A stretch of 64,000 nucleotides of DNA from Ensifer oleiphilus (GTDB lineage Bacteria; Pseudomonadota; Alphaproteobacteria; Rhizobiales; Rhizobiaceae): the NCBI RefSeq assembly GCF_013371465.1, contig NZ_JABWDU010000001.1, positions 673,794 to 737,793 on the forward strand, read 5' to 3'. Numbering within the stretch: position 1 is the first letter of the stretch; each line of letters opens with the position of its first letter. Position numbers and translations under genes: made by a program. A model generated the notes under the pieces. It saw nothing but the letters and a program-made list of their open reading frames with translations, ran no database searches and had not been told where the DNA came from. Positions 17,378-25,109 of the stretch are shown here, in pieces.

Positions 17378-17596
17378 ATGGAAGACCCTGTGGACGAACG
17401 CGGTGCTACGGAGGGCGGAACGGCGAAGGCCGCAAGCGGTTTGGATCCGAACGGCTTGATTGGCTCGAAACTGAAGGCGCTCTATCGGGCTATCGAACAG
17501 GAGCCGGTACCCGACCTTTTCATCGACCTTTTGCAAAAGCTGGATGATGCCGAGGCGTGTATGCAGGCTAACGGCAAGCTTCCGCCCAAGGTATGA
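17378..17596 (+). CDS. nepR: NepR-type anti-sigma factor
   Basis: A small acidic protein of 72 residues from the ATG at 17378, with GGGG nine bases upstream. The NepR core is clear: IGSKLKALYRAIEQEPVPD then LFIDLLQKLDDAE. NepR holds EcfG sigma factor inactive until phosphorylated PhyR takes it away. It is divergent from phyR, but no ecfG or rpoE gene follows: a terminator and a convergent lipoprotein gene come next. The pair is thus an orphan set that must act on a sigma factor encoded elsewhere. The frame is open upstream, so the exact start is uncertain. Confidence 0.88.
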   Translation: MEDPVDERGATEGGTAKAASGLDPNGLIGSKLKALYRAIEQEPVPDLFIDLLQKLDDAEACMQANGKLPPKV

Positions 17597-17609
17597 GCCC
17601 ACGACATGA

Positions 17610-17631
17610 GAAACGGGCCGAAGCCCGTTTC
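17610..17631. terminator. Bidirectional terminator between nepR and the lipoprotein gene
   Basis: GAAACGGGC (17610-17618), loop CGAA and GCCCGTTTC (17623-17631) form a perfect 9-bp stem between two convergent genes. Confidence 0.85.
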
Positions 17632-17657
17632 CCTCGCTCTTTCGAAACGTTTTCGCC

Positions 17658-17906
17658 TTAGCAGGCTGCTTCGTAGCGGCGGCCGTAGCGGTCGCGGTAG
17701 ATGCAGCGCCCAGGCTCATTGGCATTGCCTATAAGCGCGCCGGCGACACCGCCGATGGCGGCACCCACTGCAGCGCCTCTGACATTGCCTGTTGCGGCAC
17801 CGCCGATGATTGCACCGCCGGTCGCGCCGATCGCCGCACCCTTTTCCGTTTGCGTGCAGGCCGCGAGGGGCAGGATCAGGCTTGCTACGATAAGTATCTT
17901 CTTCAT
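17658..17906 (-). CDS. Glycine-zipper lipoprotein
   Basis: An 82-residue secreted lipoprotein. A signal peptide with lipobox LAAC (about residues 14-17) is followed by a glycine/alanine-zipper region of repeated GAAIG/GGAIIGG units at 24-62 and a short C-terminus with two tyrosine/arginine-rich steps (CIYRDRYGRRYEAAC). Two cysteines flank that tail. Similar proteins (YMGG-like, OsmB/SlyB-like) insert in the outer membrane and are often stress related. The exact role is unknown. It lies convergent to nepR within the stress neighbourhood. Confidence 0.82.
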   Translation of the reverse strand: MKKILIVASLILPLAACTQTEKGAAIGATGGAIIGGAATGNVRGAAVGAAIGGVAGALIGNANEPGRCIYRDRYGRRYEAAC

Positions 17907-18398
17907 GACGCGTTCCTATCCGAGGTTTGCTTCGTTGAACATTGAAGGATGCATTCAGCCTAGGCCGGTTGCGGGGAATGAGGACGAACAGAATGACGAC
18001 AATGAGGCCGCTCGCAAAGGCACGCGCTCGGAATCGACGCCAGCCCTGACCTAGGCTTCACGACTATCTTAGCCGCCCTTGCATTGCTCGCAACGGGCCG
18101 GAATGCACCGCTCATCAATGTCTCCCTGTGTGGTATCGCCGCGGGCGCAGCGCTTGTTATTGCTGTGGAAACGACGATCACGCCGATTTGTTCCATCGGG
18201 CAAATTCTTCTTGGAAGCTGCCGTCGATCAGGCGTTCTGGCGGGTGGTCGGCGGCAATTGCCCGCAGACGTGCCCGACGCTTGCTCCGCCCGACAATGCC
18301 CCGACAATTCCTGGGCCGTTAGCCGTCGTCCCGATGTGAAATGCCGCACCGAGTTCGCGGGCTTACGAAGGTTACGACCAAATTTCGGCCCGCACGAT
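17907..18398. other. Spacer without a recognised gene
   Basis: About 490 bp with short overlapping frames on both strands, none with recognisable protein features. One plus-strand stretch near 18060-18220 reads as a hydrophobic segment without a good start, so decayed coding sequence is possible. Confidence 0.4.
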
Positions 18399-18424
18399 GG
18401 AACTTCGTAGGGTCCATGATCGTT
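18399..18424 (+). promoter_or_regulatory. EcfG-type general-stress promoter
   Basis: GGAAC (18399-18403), 17-bp spacer, CGTT (18421-18424). It lies 34 bp before the ATG of the 107-residue gene at 18458. Confidence 0.75.
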
Positions 18425-18457
18425 TGCTTATGGAGTTTTTGATCAAGGAGCATGCGA

Positions 18458-18781
18458 ATGGAACATATCGCTGCCATCATGGTCCTCGTCGGCTGCATGC
18501 AGGGCGAAGCCGCCTGCCGTGAGGTTCCGACGCCGGTCGTCGGTTTCGAAACCGTCGAAGAATGTCATGAATTGCTTTCGCCATCGATCGACGAGGTCGG
18601 GAAGGTGTTCAAGAGCGCCTACGGTAAATGCGCCGAAGTCGATCCGGCGCTGTTCGTCGAAGATGCGACGATTGAGTGGCGGATCACGCCATCGCGCCAG
18701 CTCGAAGTCAAGGTGTTCGCCGACGACGGCGCTTACGCTGTTGCCGCGCGCACGGACGATGCTCCCAAACTCCGTAACTGA
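18458..18781 (+). CDS. Hypothetical exported small protein under a stress promoter
   Basis: A 107-residue protein starting MEHIAAIMVLVGCMQGEAAC. The ATG at 18458 is preferred over one six bases earlier because AAGGAG then sits at a normal distance. The short hydrophobic start could be a signal or anchor. The remainder is mixed alpha/beta, with cysteines at the N-terminal part and in EECHELL and GKCAEV. I recognise no family. An EcfG-type promoter lies immediately upstream and a hairpin terminator downstream, so it looks like a single-gene general-stress transcript. Confidence 0.72.
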   Translation: MEHIAAIMVLVGCMQGEAACREVPTPVVGFETVEECHELLSPSIDEVGKVFKSAYGKCAEVDPALFVEDATIEWRITPSRQLEVKVFADDGAYAVAARTDDAPKLRN

Positions 18782-18856
18782 AGTTGCCATCGAGACGTGC
18801 AACCGTCTGCGCCGCCGGCAACAGAGTTTGACAGTGATGCAGAACGAAAAACTAAC

Positions 18857-18888
18857 GCCGCCGCGGTGATCAATCGCAGCGGCTTTTA
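18857..18888 (+). terminator. Terminator of the 18458 gene
   Basis: GCCGCCGCG (18857-18865) pairs with CGCAGCGGC (18875-18883) with one mismatch, followed by TTTTACTTTT. Confidence 0.7.
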
Positions 18889-18923
18889 CTTTTGTGGTGT
18901 TTGAAAAGAGCGTTTCTCAGCAA

Positions 18924-19118
18924 CTATCTTTTCGGTTTGGGCTCGGTCTTTTTCAGCTTTTCAAGAAGACTGTCCAGGTTTCTGCTCGGTTTGTCTGCGT
19001 TGTGTGCGTAGAGATCACGCATCGTTCTACCGATGTGAAGATTACTGTCCGGCCGCTCAGCGTTTCGGCGTGCTGTTTCAGCGGCGGACTTCCAGATATG
19101 TGACATTGGCATCTTCAT
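18924..19118 (-). CDS. 64-residue small protein, NepR-like core, stress promoter
   Basis: A basic protein from the ATG at 19118, with in-frame ATGs also two and four codons on. Its central part (IGRTMRDLYAHNADKP, then LDSLLEKLKK) matches the spacing of the NepR core of the nearby anti-sigma factor (IGSKLKALY...EPVPD...LLQKL): Ile-Gly, then Leu-Tyr, a Pro, and a Leu-Leu-x-Lys-Leu helix. Its own EcfG-type promoter lies 30 bp upstream on the same strand, which argues that the frame is real. It could be a second NepR-like inhibitor or a PhyR-binding modulator; that is inference. It ends with a lysine/proline-rich tail. Confidence 0.6.
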   Translation of the reverse strand: MKMPMSHIWKSAAETARRNAERPDSNLHIGRTMRDLYAHNADKPSRNLDSLLEKLKKTEPKPKR

Positions 19119-19147
19119 GTCGAACCTGCTTTATTCCTTCAGGGGAC

Positions 19148-19172
19148 AACGTAGGACTATCTCGAAGGTTCC
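19148..19172 (-). promoter_or_regulatory. EcfG-type general-stress promoter (minus strand)
   Basis: On the minus strand GGAAC (19172-19168), 16-bp spacer, CGTT (19151-19148). It lies 30 bp upstream of the ATG at 19118. Confidence 0.75.
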
Positions 19173-19289
19173 TGGCGGAATTCGTCTCGGCTGTGTCATT
19201 TCGAGACTGATTTGCTGGTCATGGTTAATAGATCGTTTCGATGCTCTTTTGGTAGGGTCGAAGATTTTTCCGTTCTCGACGGACGCGCC

Positions 19290-19315
19290 GGAACAAAATC
19301 CCGGATCATGACGTT
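19290..19315 (+). promoter_or_regulatory. EcfG-type general-stress promoter
   Basis: GGAAC (19290-19294), 17-bp spacer, CGTT (19312-19315). It lies 34 bp before the DUF1328 gene. Confidence 0.78.
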
Positions 19316-19348
19316 TCTTCTCCAGCGACGCACACAAGGAGATATCCT

Positions 19349-19513
19349 ATGCTTTACTACGCTCTCGTCTTTCTGGTGGTGGCGATTATCGCCGGTGTAC
19401 TTGGTTTTGGCGGTATTGCTGGCGCTTCTGCAGGTATCGCGCAGATCCTGTTCTTCCTCTTCCTCGCCTTCCTGGTGATCTCGCTGGTCGCAGGTTTGAT
19501 GCGTAGAACCTGA
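19349..19513 (+). CDS. DUF1328 small membrane protein
   Basis: A 54-residue protein beginning [21 protein letters not shown] and ending AGLMRRT, the full length of the DUF1328/YtjA family. Two transmembrane helices are joined by [14 protein letters not shown] lies upstream of the ATG. The gene has its own EcfG-type promoter and its own terminator, so it forms a short stress-induced transcript. Members of this family are common in proteobacteria and often osmotically or stress induced. The molecular role is unknown. Confidence 0.9.
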   Translation: MLYYALVFLVVAIIAGVLGFGGIAGASAGIAQILFFLFLAFLVISLVAGLMRRT

Positions 19514-19544
19514 TCAGGAGGCCATCCTCTTCCAGGACATGAAC

Positions 19545-19578
19545 AAGGGACGAATGTCGAAAGGCTTCGTCCCTTTTT
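19545..19578 (+). terminator. Terminator of the DUF1328 gene
   Basis: GGGACGAA (19547-19554) pairs with TTCGTCCC (19566-19573), followed by five T residues. Confidence 0.88.
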
Positions 19579-19677
19579 CGTGTTCGGTTGCCGTCCGCGA
19601 CATCCCTTGCCCTCACAGATGCGCTTGGCTATTCATGCCGAAACGGATCTGACGCGCACCAAAGGAATGCGAACATC

Positions 19678-20181
19678 ATGAAATCGCTGGAGCTCCTCGT
19701 AGAGCGGATCATCTTGTCCAGTCGCTGGCTGCTGGTCATCTTCTACCTCGGGCTTGTTGCAGCGTTGGGACTCTACGGAATCTCGTTCATGTACAAGCTC
19801 GCGAAGATTGCCGGCATGGTCTTCGTCTACGACGATGCCCAGATGATCCTTGCGATGCTCGGGCTGATCGATGCGGCGCTGGTGGCAAGCCTGATCGTCA
19901 TGGTGATGATCTCGGGATACGAGAATTTCGTCAGCCGCTTCGACGAGGGTGACGCCGAGGTCTCCTTCCTTGGCAAACTCGATGCCGGCAGCCTGAAGAT
20001 CAAGGTTGCCTCGTCGATTGTCGCGATCTCGTCGATCCATCTTCTGCAGATCTTCCTCAATACGCAGCAATATACCGACCAGCAGCTGATGTGGGCGACG
20101 ATTATGCATCTTGCCTTCGTGGTTTCGGCGGTTCTGCTCGGCTACCTCGAGCAGATCATGAATGGCCTGAAGAAGAAGTAG
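19678..20181 (+). CDS. YqhA/UPF0114-family inner-membrane protein
   Basis: A 167-residue protein from the ATG at 19678 (MKSLELLVERIILSSRWLLV). It has four hydrophobic segments (about residues 16-38, 55-80, 105-125 and 135-155). The conserved family opening and the MISGYENFVSRFD motif after the second helix identify the UPF0114 group. AAGGA lies upstream of the start. The function is unknown. No EcfG-type promoter is seen directly in front of it, although it sits beside stress genes. Read-through from upstream is blocked by the preceding terminator. Confidence 0.88.
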   Translation: MKSLELLVERIILSSRWLLVIFYLGLVAALGLYGISFMYKLAKIAGMVFVYDDAQMILAMLGLIDAALVASLIVMVMISGYENFVSRFDEGDAEVSFLGKLDAGSLKIKVASSIVAISSIHLLQIFLNTQQYTDQQLMWATIMHLAFVVSAVLLGYLEQIMNGLKKK

Positions 20182-20244
20182 CGTTTTGGCTCGGCGGTGA
20201 ATGCTGCCGTGGCTTGTGTTGATCGAGGAGCGAGGCAGCGGGAC

Positions 20245-21498
20245 ATGAAGACTGACGTAGTGGTTCTCGGGGCCGGCATCGTCGGCATATCGACCGCCAT
20301 CCATCTGGCACGGCGCGGCAAGTCGGTGGTGCTGCTCGATCGGCGCGGCGCAGGCGAGGAAACATCCTACGGCAATGCTGGCCTCATCCAGCGCGAAGGC
20401 GTGTTTCCCTACGGTTTCCCGCATGATTTCGGGGCACTGTTCCGCTACGCGCTGAACAACACCATCGACGCACATTACCACATCCGCGCCTTGCCGGGCC
20501 TGGTGCCGTTCCTGGCGCGCTACTGGTGGCACTCGGGTTTCACCCAGCACCAGCGTATCGCCCACATGTATGCGCCGCTGATCGAGCATTCGATCGTCGA
20601 GCATGAGGATCTCATCAACGCATCCGGCGCAAGCGACCTGATCCGCAAGGACGGCTGGATGAAGGTCTTCCGCACCGAGAAGGCGCGCGACGCCGCTTAC
20701 AAGGACGCCGAAAAACTGTCGGCCGGTTTCGGCGTCAACCACCAGAAACTTTCGGCCAGCGAATTGAAGATGATAGAGCCGTCCATCAAGGCCGATCTCG
20801 TCGGTGGCCTGCGCTGGAGCGATCCCTGGTCGATCCGCGATCCGCACAGCCTCAATATGGCCTATCTCGCCTATTTCCAGTCACTCGGCGGTCGTCTTGT
20901 TTCCGGCGACGCCGCGACGGTGGAGCACATCCTCGAAGGCCCGGGCTGGCGGGTGGCAACGCCCGAAGGTCCGCTCGAGGCGCATGAGGTGGTCGTCGCG
21001 CTCGGTCCCTGGGCCGATACCGTAACGCGCAAGCTCGGCTACCACTTCCCGCTTGCCGTCAAGCGCGGCTACCACATGCATTACGGCATGCAGGAGGGCG
21101 CTCAGCTCAACAACTGGGTGCTGGATGCCGAGAAAGGCTATTTCCTGGCGCCGATGCAACGCGGCATCCGCCTGACGACAGGTGCGGAATTTGCCTGGCG
21201 CGATGCGCCGAAGACACCGGTGCAACTCACCCGCGCCGAGCGCGTCGCGCGCGAGTTCTTCCCGCTGGCCGAACGCCGCGACGAGGAGCCGTGGATGGGC
21301 GCTCGGCCCTGCACGCCGGATATGATGCCGATCATCGGCAAGGCGCCGCGGCACCAAGGCCTATGGTTCGCCTTCGGCCATGCCCATCACGGCATGACGC
21401 TCGGGCCCGTCACCGGTCGGGCACTTGCCGAAGCCATGACCGGGGAGAAGACGGTGATCGATATCGCGCCCTATCGGCCGGAGCGCTTCTTCTCCTGA
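20245..21498 (+). CDS. FAD-dependent D-amino-acid dehydrogenase-like oxidoreductase
   Basis: A 417-residue DAO/DadA-type flavoenzyme starting MKTDVVVLGAGIVGISTA, with the GxGxxG dinucleotide motif and LLDRRGAGEETSYGNAGLI after it, which is the DadA pattern. The C-terminal substrate/FAD motif is visible as GARPCTPDMMPIIGKAP and GHAHHGMTLGPVTGRALAE. It most likely oxidises a D-amino acid or a related amine and passes electrons to the respiratory chain. The substrate cannot be fixed here. The upstream ATG is chosen because it places the nucleotide fold at the extreme N-terminus. It is probably monocistronic. Confidence 0.85.
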   Translation: MKTDVVVLGAGIVGISTAIHLARRGKSVVLLDRRGAGEETSYGNAGLIQREGVFPYGFPHDFGALFRYALNNTIDAHYHIRALPGLVPFLARYWWHSGFTQHQRIAHMYAPLIEHSIVEHEDLINASGASDLIRKDGWMKVFRTEKARDAAYKDAEKLSAGFGVNHQKLSASELKMIEPSIKADLVGGLRWSDPWSIRDPHSLNMAYLAYFQSLGGRLVSGDAATVEHILEGPGWRVATPEGPLEAHEVVVALGPWADTVTRKLGYHFPLAVKRGYHMHYGMQEGAQLNNWVLDAEKGYFLAPMQRGIRLTTGAEFAWRDAPKTPVQLTRAERVAREFFPLAERRDEEPWMGARPCTPDMMPIIGKAPRHQGLWFAFGHAHHGMTLGPVTGRALAEAMTGEKTVIDIAPYRPERFFS

Positions 21499-21577
21499 TC
21501 GTTTCTGCGATCGACAAGAGTCCGGAAGCATCGCGTCCGGCCTCTTTGCCTTTGATCTGCCCTCGCGCAGATGCTGC

Positions 21578-22330
21578 CTAGGCGTTGGTGCCGCCGTCGA
21601 TGGTGAATTCGGTGCCGGTTACGCCCCTCGCGTCCGGTCCTGCGAGCCAGGCGACAAGACCCGCCACTTCGCTGGCATCGTTGAACCGAGGGATTGCCAT
21701 CAGGTCGCGTTGTGGATCTGCATGCGCGCCATCCTGCGGGTTCATGTCGGTGTTGGTCGAGCCGGGATGGACGATATTGACGGTGATGCTTTTCGGCCCG
21801 AGGTCGCGCGCGACCGCCTTGGTAAAGCCGACAAGCGCAGACTTGCTGAGCGCATAGAGGCTGATGCCTGGAAAGGGGACGCGCTGGGCCAGATTGCTGC
21901 CGACCGAAATGATGCGTCCGCCATCCGGCATGTGCCTTGCGGCAGCGCTCGTTGCCAGCACCACCGCCTTCACGTTGATATCGACCGTGCGATCGAAATC
22001 GTCCGCCGTTACCTCCGTGATGGCGGTCGCTTCATAAATGCCGGCATTGTTGACGAGAATGTCGATGCGTCCGTACCGCTCGACGACCGCCTTGACGGCG
22101 GCTCCCACCGCCTCCCCATCGCGGTTGTCGGCACGAATGGCGAGCGCCTTGCCGCCCGCCTGCTCGATTTCGGCAACCAGTGCATCGGCCTTGGCCTGTG
22201 ACTGGCCGTAGGTGATGGCGACGATGGCGCCCTCGCTTGCCAGCCGCCTGGCGATCGCCGCACCAATGCCGCGCGCGCCGCCTGTCACCAACGCTATCCT
22301 GTCCTTCAAGTTCGACACGTCCAACTCCAT
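21578..22330 (-). CDS. Short-chain dehydrogenase/reductase
   Basis: A 250-residue classical SDR. The cofactor motif TGGARGIG is at about residues 16-23 and NNAG at about 92-95. The catalytic Ser is in SVGSN and the Tyr-Lys pair in YALSKSA. It is an NAD(P)-dependent 3-oxoacyl-reductase-like enzyme of unknown substrate. It is divergent from a TetR regulator, with two copies of the same operator-like sequence in the 91-bp spacer, so it is almost certainly the regulated target. No ribosome site is obvious before the ATG, and the first operator copy is only four bases away from it. Confidence 0.9.
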   Translation of the reverse strand: MELDVSNLKDRIALVTGGARGIGAAIARRLASEGAIVAITYGQSQAKADALVAEIEQAGGKALAIRADNRDGEAVGAAVKAVVERYGRIDILVNNAGIYEATAITEVTADDFDRTVDINVKAVVLATSAAARHMPDGGRIISVGSNLAQRVPFPGISLYALSKSALVGFTKAVARDLGPKSITVNIVHPGSTNTDMNPQDGAHADPQRDLMAIPRFNDASEVAGLVAWLAGPDARGVTGTEFTIDGGTNA

Positions 22331-22333
22331 ATT

Positions 22334-22349
22334 TGTAGTGATCGATACA
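22334..22349. promoter_or_regulatory. TetR operator-like palindrome, copy 1
   Basis: TGTAGTGATCGATACA, an imperfect palindrome of the form TGTA-KTGAYCG-ATACA immediately before the SDR gene. Confidence 0.7.
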
Positions 22350-22389
22350 TATAAAGATGGCGACTTGCTTCATCCTGTCAAGTAATTTA

Positions 22390-22405
22390 TGTATTGACCG
22401 ATACA
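22390..22405. promoter_or_regulatory. TetR operator-like palindrome, copy 2
   Basis: TGTATTGACCGATACA, 14 of 16 bases identical to the copy at 22334 in the same orientation, 17 bp before the TetR gene start. Confidence 0.7.
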
Positions 22406-22421
22406 AAATGGAGTTCAGGCG

Positions 22422-23048
22422 ATGTCCAGCCGTGGCCGACCCCGCACCTTCTCGCGCGATGAAGCGCTGAGAAGTGCCATGGAAATCTTCTGGGACAAGG
22501 GTTTCGACAACACGTCGCTTGCCGACCTGACACGGGTGATGGGGCTCAACCCGCCGAGCCTGTACGCCGCCTTCGGCAGCAAGGCGAAACTTTTCCTGGA
22601 GGCTGTCGATCTCTATGGCCGCACCGACGGCGCCGGCATCTGGGAGTTTCTCGACGATGCGCCGACTGCAAGGGAAGCGGTCCACGACCTCTTGAAGCGG
22701 TCGGCCGAGAATTTTACCCAATGGGCAGAACCGCGCGGCTGCATGGTCGTGCTTTCGGCCCCGCAGATGGAAGGGGGCGACACGGCCGTTTGCGATGGCC
22801 TGAAGGCACGTCGGCTGGAAAAACAGGTGGCCTTGCAGAGCCGGCTTGAACGGGGGGTGGCGGACGGCGATCTTCCCGAGGGAACCGATTGCGATGCGAT
22901 TGCGGCCTATGTAACGTCGATCCAGCACGGAATGTCGATCCACGCGCGCGACGGGGCATCGCGCCAGACCCTCATGGCAATCGCCGACTGTTGTGCGGCG
23001 GGATGGGACGCGATGGTTGCGGGCGTAACGACGAAAGCTCAATTCTGA
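22422..23048 (+). CDS. TetR-family transcriptional repressor
   Basis: A 208-residue TetR protein. The N-terminal HTH runs from RGRPRTFSRDEALRSAMEIF to TSLADLTRVMGLNPPSLYAAFGSKAKLF. This variant (NPPSLYAAFGSK) marks the AcuR-like subgroup that often controls reductases for reactive carbonyls. The ligand domain is alpha-helical. The gene is divergent from the SDR gene with two operator-like sites between them, so it probably represses both. The inducer is unknown; aldehydes or quinones would fit the enzyme type. Confidence 0.9.
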   Translation: MSSRGRPRTFSRDEALRSAMEIFWDKGFDNTSLADLTRVMGLNPPSLYAAFGSKAKLFLEAVDLYGRTDGAGIWEFLDDAPTAREAVHDLLKRSAENFTQWAEPRGCMVVLSAPQMEGGDTAVCDGLKARRLEKQVALQSRLERGVADGDLPEGTDCDAIAAYVTSIQHGMSIHARDGASRQTLMAIADCCAAGWDAMVAGVTTKAQF

Positions 23049-23230
23049 CATTTGGCTACGGCGAAGCCTCGGCCGGCGTCGCATCAACCAGCGCAACTTT
23101 CAGGTCGCGTCCGGCATATTTGGTGCTTCGCAGGGCCAAATCGAAGCCTCACGTCATGGTGAACGACGCCATATGAAACCTTCGCCGGAAGGACTACTTC
23201 CGGCGAAGGCAAAGCGTGGCGAAAGAACCG

Positions 23231-23632
23231 TTACTGCGCCGGTGCCGGCTGCGTTGCCGTGCCATCCGTTGCCGGCGGCGTCGTACCCTGCTGCGGCGTT
23301 GATTCCGGAGCGGTCATCGTTCCGCCTGACGGTGCGGTGGTCGTATCGGCCGGTGGCGTGGTCGTCGTATCCGTTGCTGGCGGGGTCACCGTCTGGCCAG
23401 TTGTCGACTGGTCAGCCGTGGCCGGTGGCGTCGCCGTATCGGTCGTATCGCGCGACAGTTCCGCTGGTAGCCAGGCGATCAAAGCGATCACGAGGCCGGC
23501 AAGCAGGATGATCACGAGCGGCCAACTGCTCCGCCCGGAGCGGACCGGCGCGGGATCGTTTGGCAGCGGTGTCGGCTGACCTGTCACCGGGTCGATGAGC
23601 GGCTTTTCCTTGAACTCTTCATGTTGATTCAT
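23231..23632 (-). CDS. Single-pass membrane protein with Thr/Pro-rich tail
   Basis: A 133-residue protein from the ATG at 23632 (MNQHEEFKEKPLIDPVTGQP), with AAAGGA ten bases upstream. One transmembrane helix (WPLVIILLAGLVIALIAWLP, about residues 37-56) follows a cytosolic start. The remaining 75 residues are low-complexity Thr/Pro/Ala (repeats of TPPATD, TTTPPADT) and would lie in the periplasm. I recognise no family; such tails often span the cell wall. An EcfG-type promoter is present about 145 bp upstream on the same strand. The Pro/Thr codons give the segment an unusual repeat-like base pattern. Confidence 0.72.
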   Translation of the reverse strand: MNQHEEFKEKPLIDPVTGQPTPLPNDPAPVRSGRSSWPLVIILLAGLVIALIAWLPAELSRDTTDTATPPATADQSTTGQTVTPPATDTTTTPPADTTTAPSGGTMTAPESTPQQGTTPPATDGTATQPAPAQ

Positions 23633-23776
23633 CGCGTTTACATCCTTTCTGGGCGTCCTCCGGCGATGGGTATTGTCTGGCCGGAACGGCCTCGGCAAAG
23701 ACCGGGGACCGGATTGTGCGGCTGCAAACTGTCGTTGCGAACCTGGCATGCTCGACTGGACGCGTTCTGCCATAAA

Positions 23777-23801
23777 AACGCGCGAAAACTTGCAATGTTC
23801 C
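23777..23801 (-). promoter_or_regulatory. EcfG-type general-stress promoter (minus strand)
   Basis: On the minus strand GGAAC (23801-23797), 16-bp spacer, CGTT (23780-23777). It points toward the gene starting at 23632, leaving a leader of roughly 135 bases. Confidence 0.6.
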
Positions 23802-23886
23802 ATCGGGTACAACCGCCCGGATCGCATGCGCTTTACAGGCCGCTGTTTTCGCTGCAAGAAAGTCGTCTCTTTAGGGGAGGGCGATC

Positions 23887-25026
23887 ATGACGCTTGAGGC
23901 ATACCGAAGCGGAACCTTTGTCGGGCGTGTCTGGCGATCTGATATCGATGGGCCGGGGCTGGTGACCATCAGGGATGGCGCGATTGTCGACATCACCTCG
24001 AAACCGGCGCCCACCATGCGCGATCTGTTGGAGCTTCCAGACCCCGTCGCCCATATCCATGAGCGGGATGGTGAACGGCTTGCGTCGGTGACGGATCTGC
24101 TCGCGGGCGAGGGCGACGGCTCGAGAAATCGGCTGCTTGCCCCCTGCGATCTCCAGGCGGTGAAGGCCTGCGGCGTCACCTTTGCACGCTCGATGATCGA
24201 GCGGGTCATCGAGGAGCGGGCCGCTGGCGATGCCGCACGCGCCGAGGCGATCCGCGCACGCGTCACTGCTGTCATCGGCGACAGCCTGCGAAACCTGAAG
24301 GCCGGTTCGCCCGAGGCTGCCCGCGTCAAGGCGGCGCTGATCGAGGAGGGCGTGTGGTCGCAATATCTCGAGGTTGGCATCGGTCCGGATGCGGAGGTTT
24401 TTACCAAGGCGCAAGTGTTGTCTTCGGTCGGCTCAGGGGCGGAGGTCGGGCTCCATCCAATCTCGCGCTGGAACAATCCGGAGCCGGAAATTGTGCTGGC
24501 CGTCGCTTCAGATGGCGCCGTCAAGGGCGCGACGCTCGGCAACGATGTCAATCTGCGCGACGTCGAGGGCCGGTCCGCTCTGCTGCTCGGCAAGGCGAAG
24601 GACAACAACGCCTCCTGCGCCATCGGGCCTTTCATCCGCCTGTTCGACGAGACCTATACGATCGACCATGTGCGCAGGGCCGAACTCGGACTGCTGGTCG
24701 AGGGGGCCGATGGCTACCGCCTGAAGGGAACGAGCAGCATGGCGGAGATCAGTCGCGATCCTCTCGACCTCGTCGCCCAGACCATAGGGCCGCATCATCA
24801 ATATCCCGACGGACTGATGCTGTTCATGGGCACCCTGTTTGCGCCGGTCGAAGACCGCGACGAGAAGGGCCAGGGTTTTACCCACAAGATCGGCGACCGA
24901 GTGACGATTTCAAACGCCGAACTCGGCAGCCTGACGAACACTGTGCGCCTGTCGACGGAGTGTCCGCCCTGGACCTTCGGCACGGCCGCGCTGATGCGCA
25001 ACCTCGCCAGGCGCGGCCTGCTTTAG
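23887..25026 (+). CDS. Fumarylacetoacetate hydrolase (FAH)-family protein
   Basis: A 379-residue protein whose C-terminal half is an FAH fold. The metal-binding acidic residues lie in the NNPEPEIVLAV and GNDVNLRDVEG segments, and SSMAEISRDP and SNAELGSLTN are visible further on. The N-terminal part (residues 1-90) is a small lead domain found in sugar-acid dehydratase/aldolase relatives of this family. It probably cleaves or dehydrates a 2-keto acid in sugar or aromatic breakdown. The exact substrate is not resolvable. AGGGGAGG precedes the ATG. It is monocistronic with a hairpin downstream. Confidence 0.85.
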   Translation: MTLEAYRSGTFVGRVWRSDIDGPGLVTIRDGAIVDITSKPAPTMRDLLELPDPVAHIHERDGERLASVTDLLAGEGDGSRNRLLAPCDLQAVKACGVTFARSMIERVIEERAAGDAARAEAIRARVTAVIGDSLRNLKAGSPEAARVKAALIEEGVWSQYLEVGIGPDAEVFTKAQVLSSVGSGAEVGLHPISRWNNPEPEIVLAVASDGAVKGATLGNDVNLRDVEGRSALLLGKAKDNNASCAIGPFIRLFDETYTIDHVRRAELGLLVEGADGYRLKGTSSMAEISRDPLDLVAQTIGPHHQYPDGLMLFMGTLFAPVEDRDEKGQGFTHKIGDRVTISNAELGSLTNTVRLSTECPPWTFGTAALMRNLARRGLL

Positions 25027-25109
25027 CATCGCTCACCGCTGCTTGCCCATCCAGCCTGAAATCGGCGCCCGGATCAGGTGTTTGGCCACGTCGACGGCTT
25101 GGACGACGA

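Noticed and set aside
18084-18410. 108-codon plus-strand frame in the spacer before the 18458 gene
   Set aside because: No ribosome site, no family features, and Arg/Ser-rich second half; treated as non-coding or decayed.
23621-23897. Small cysteine-containing frames upstream of the FAH-family gene
   Set aside because: No suitable ribosome sites and overlap with a minus-strand promoter region; no recognisable family.
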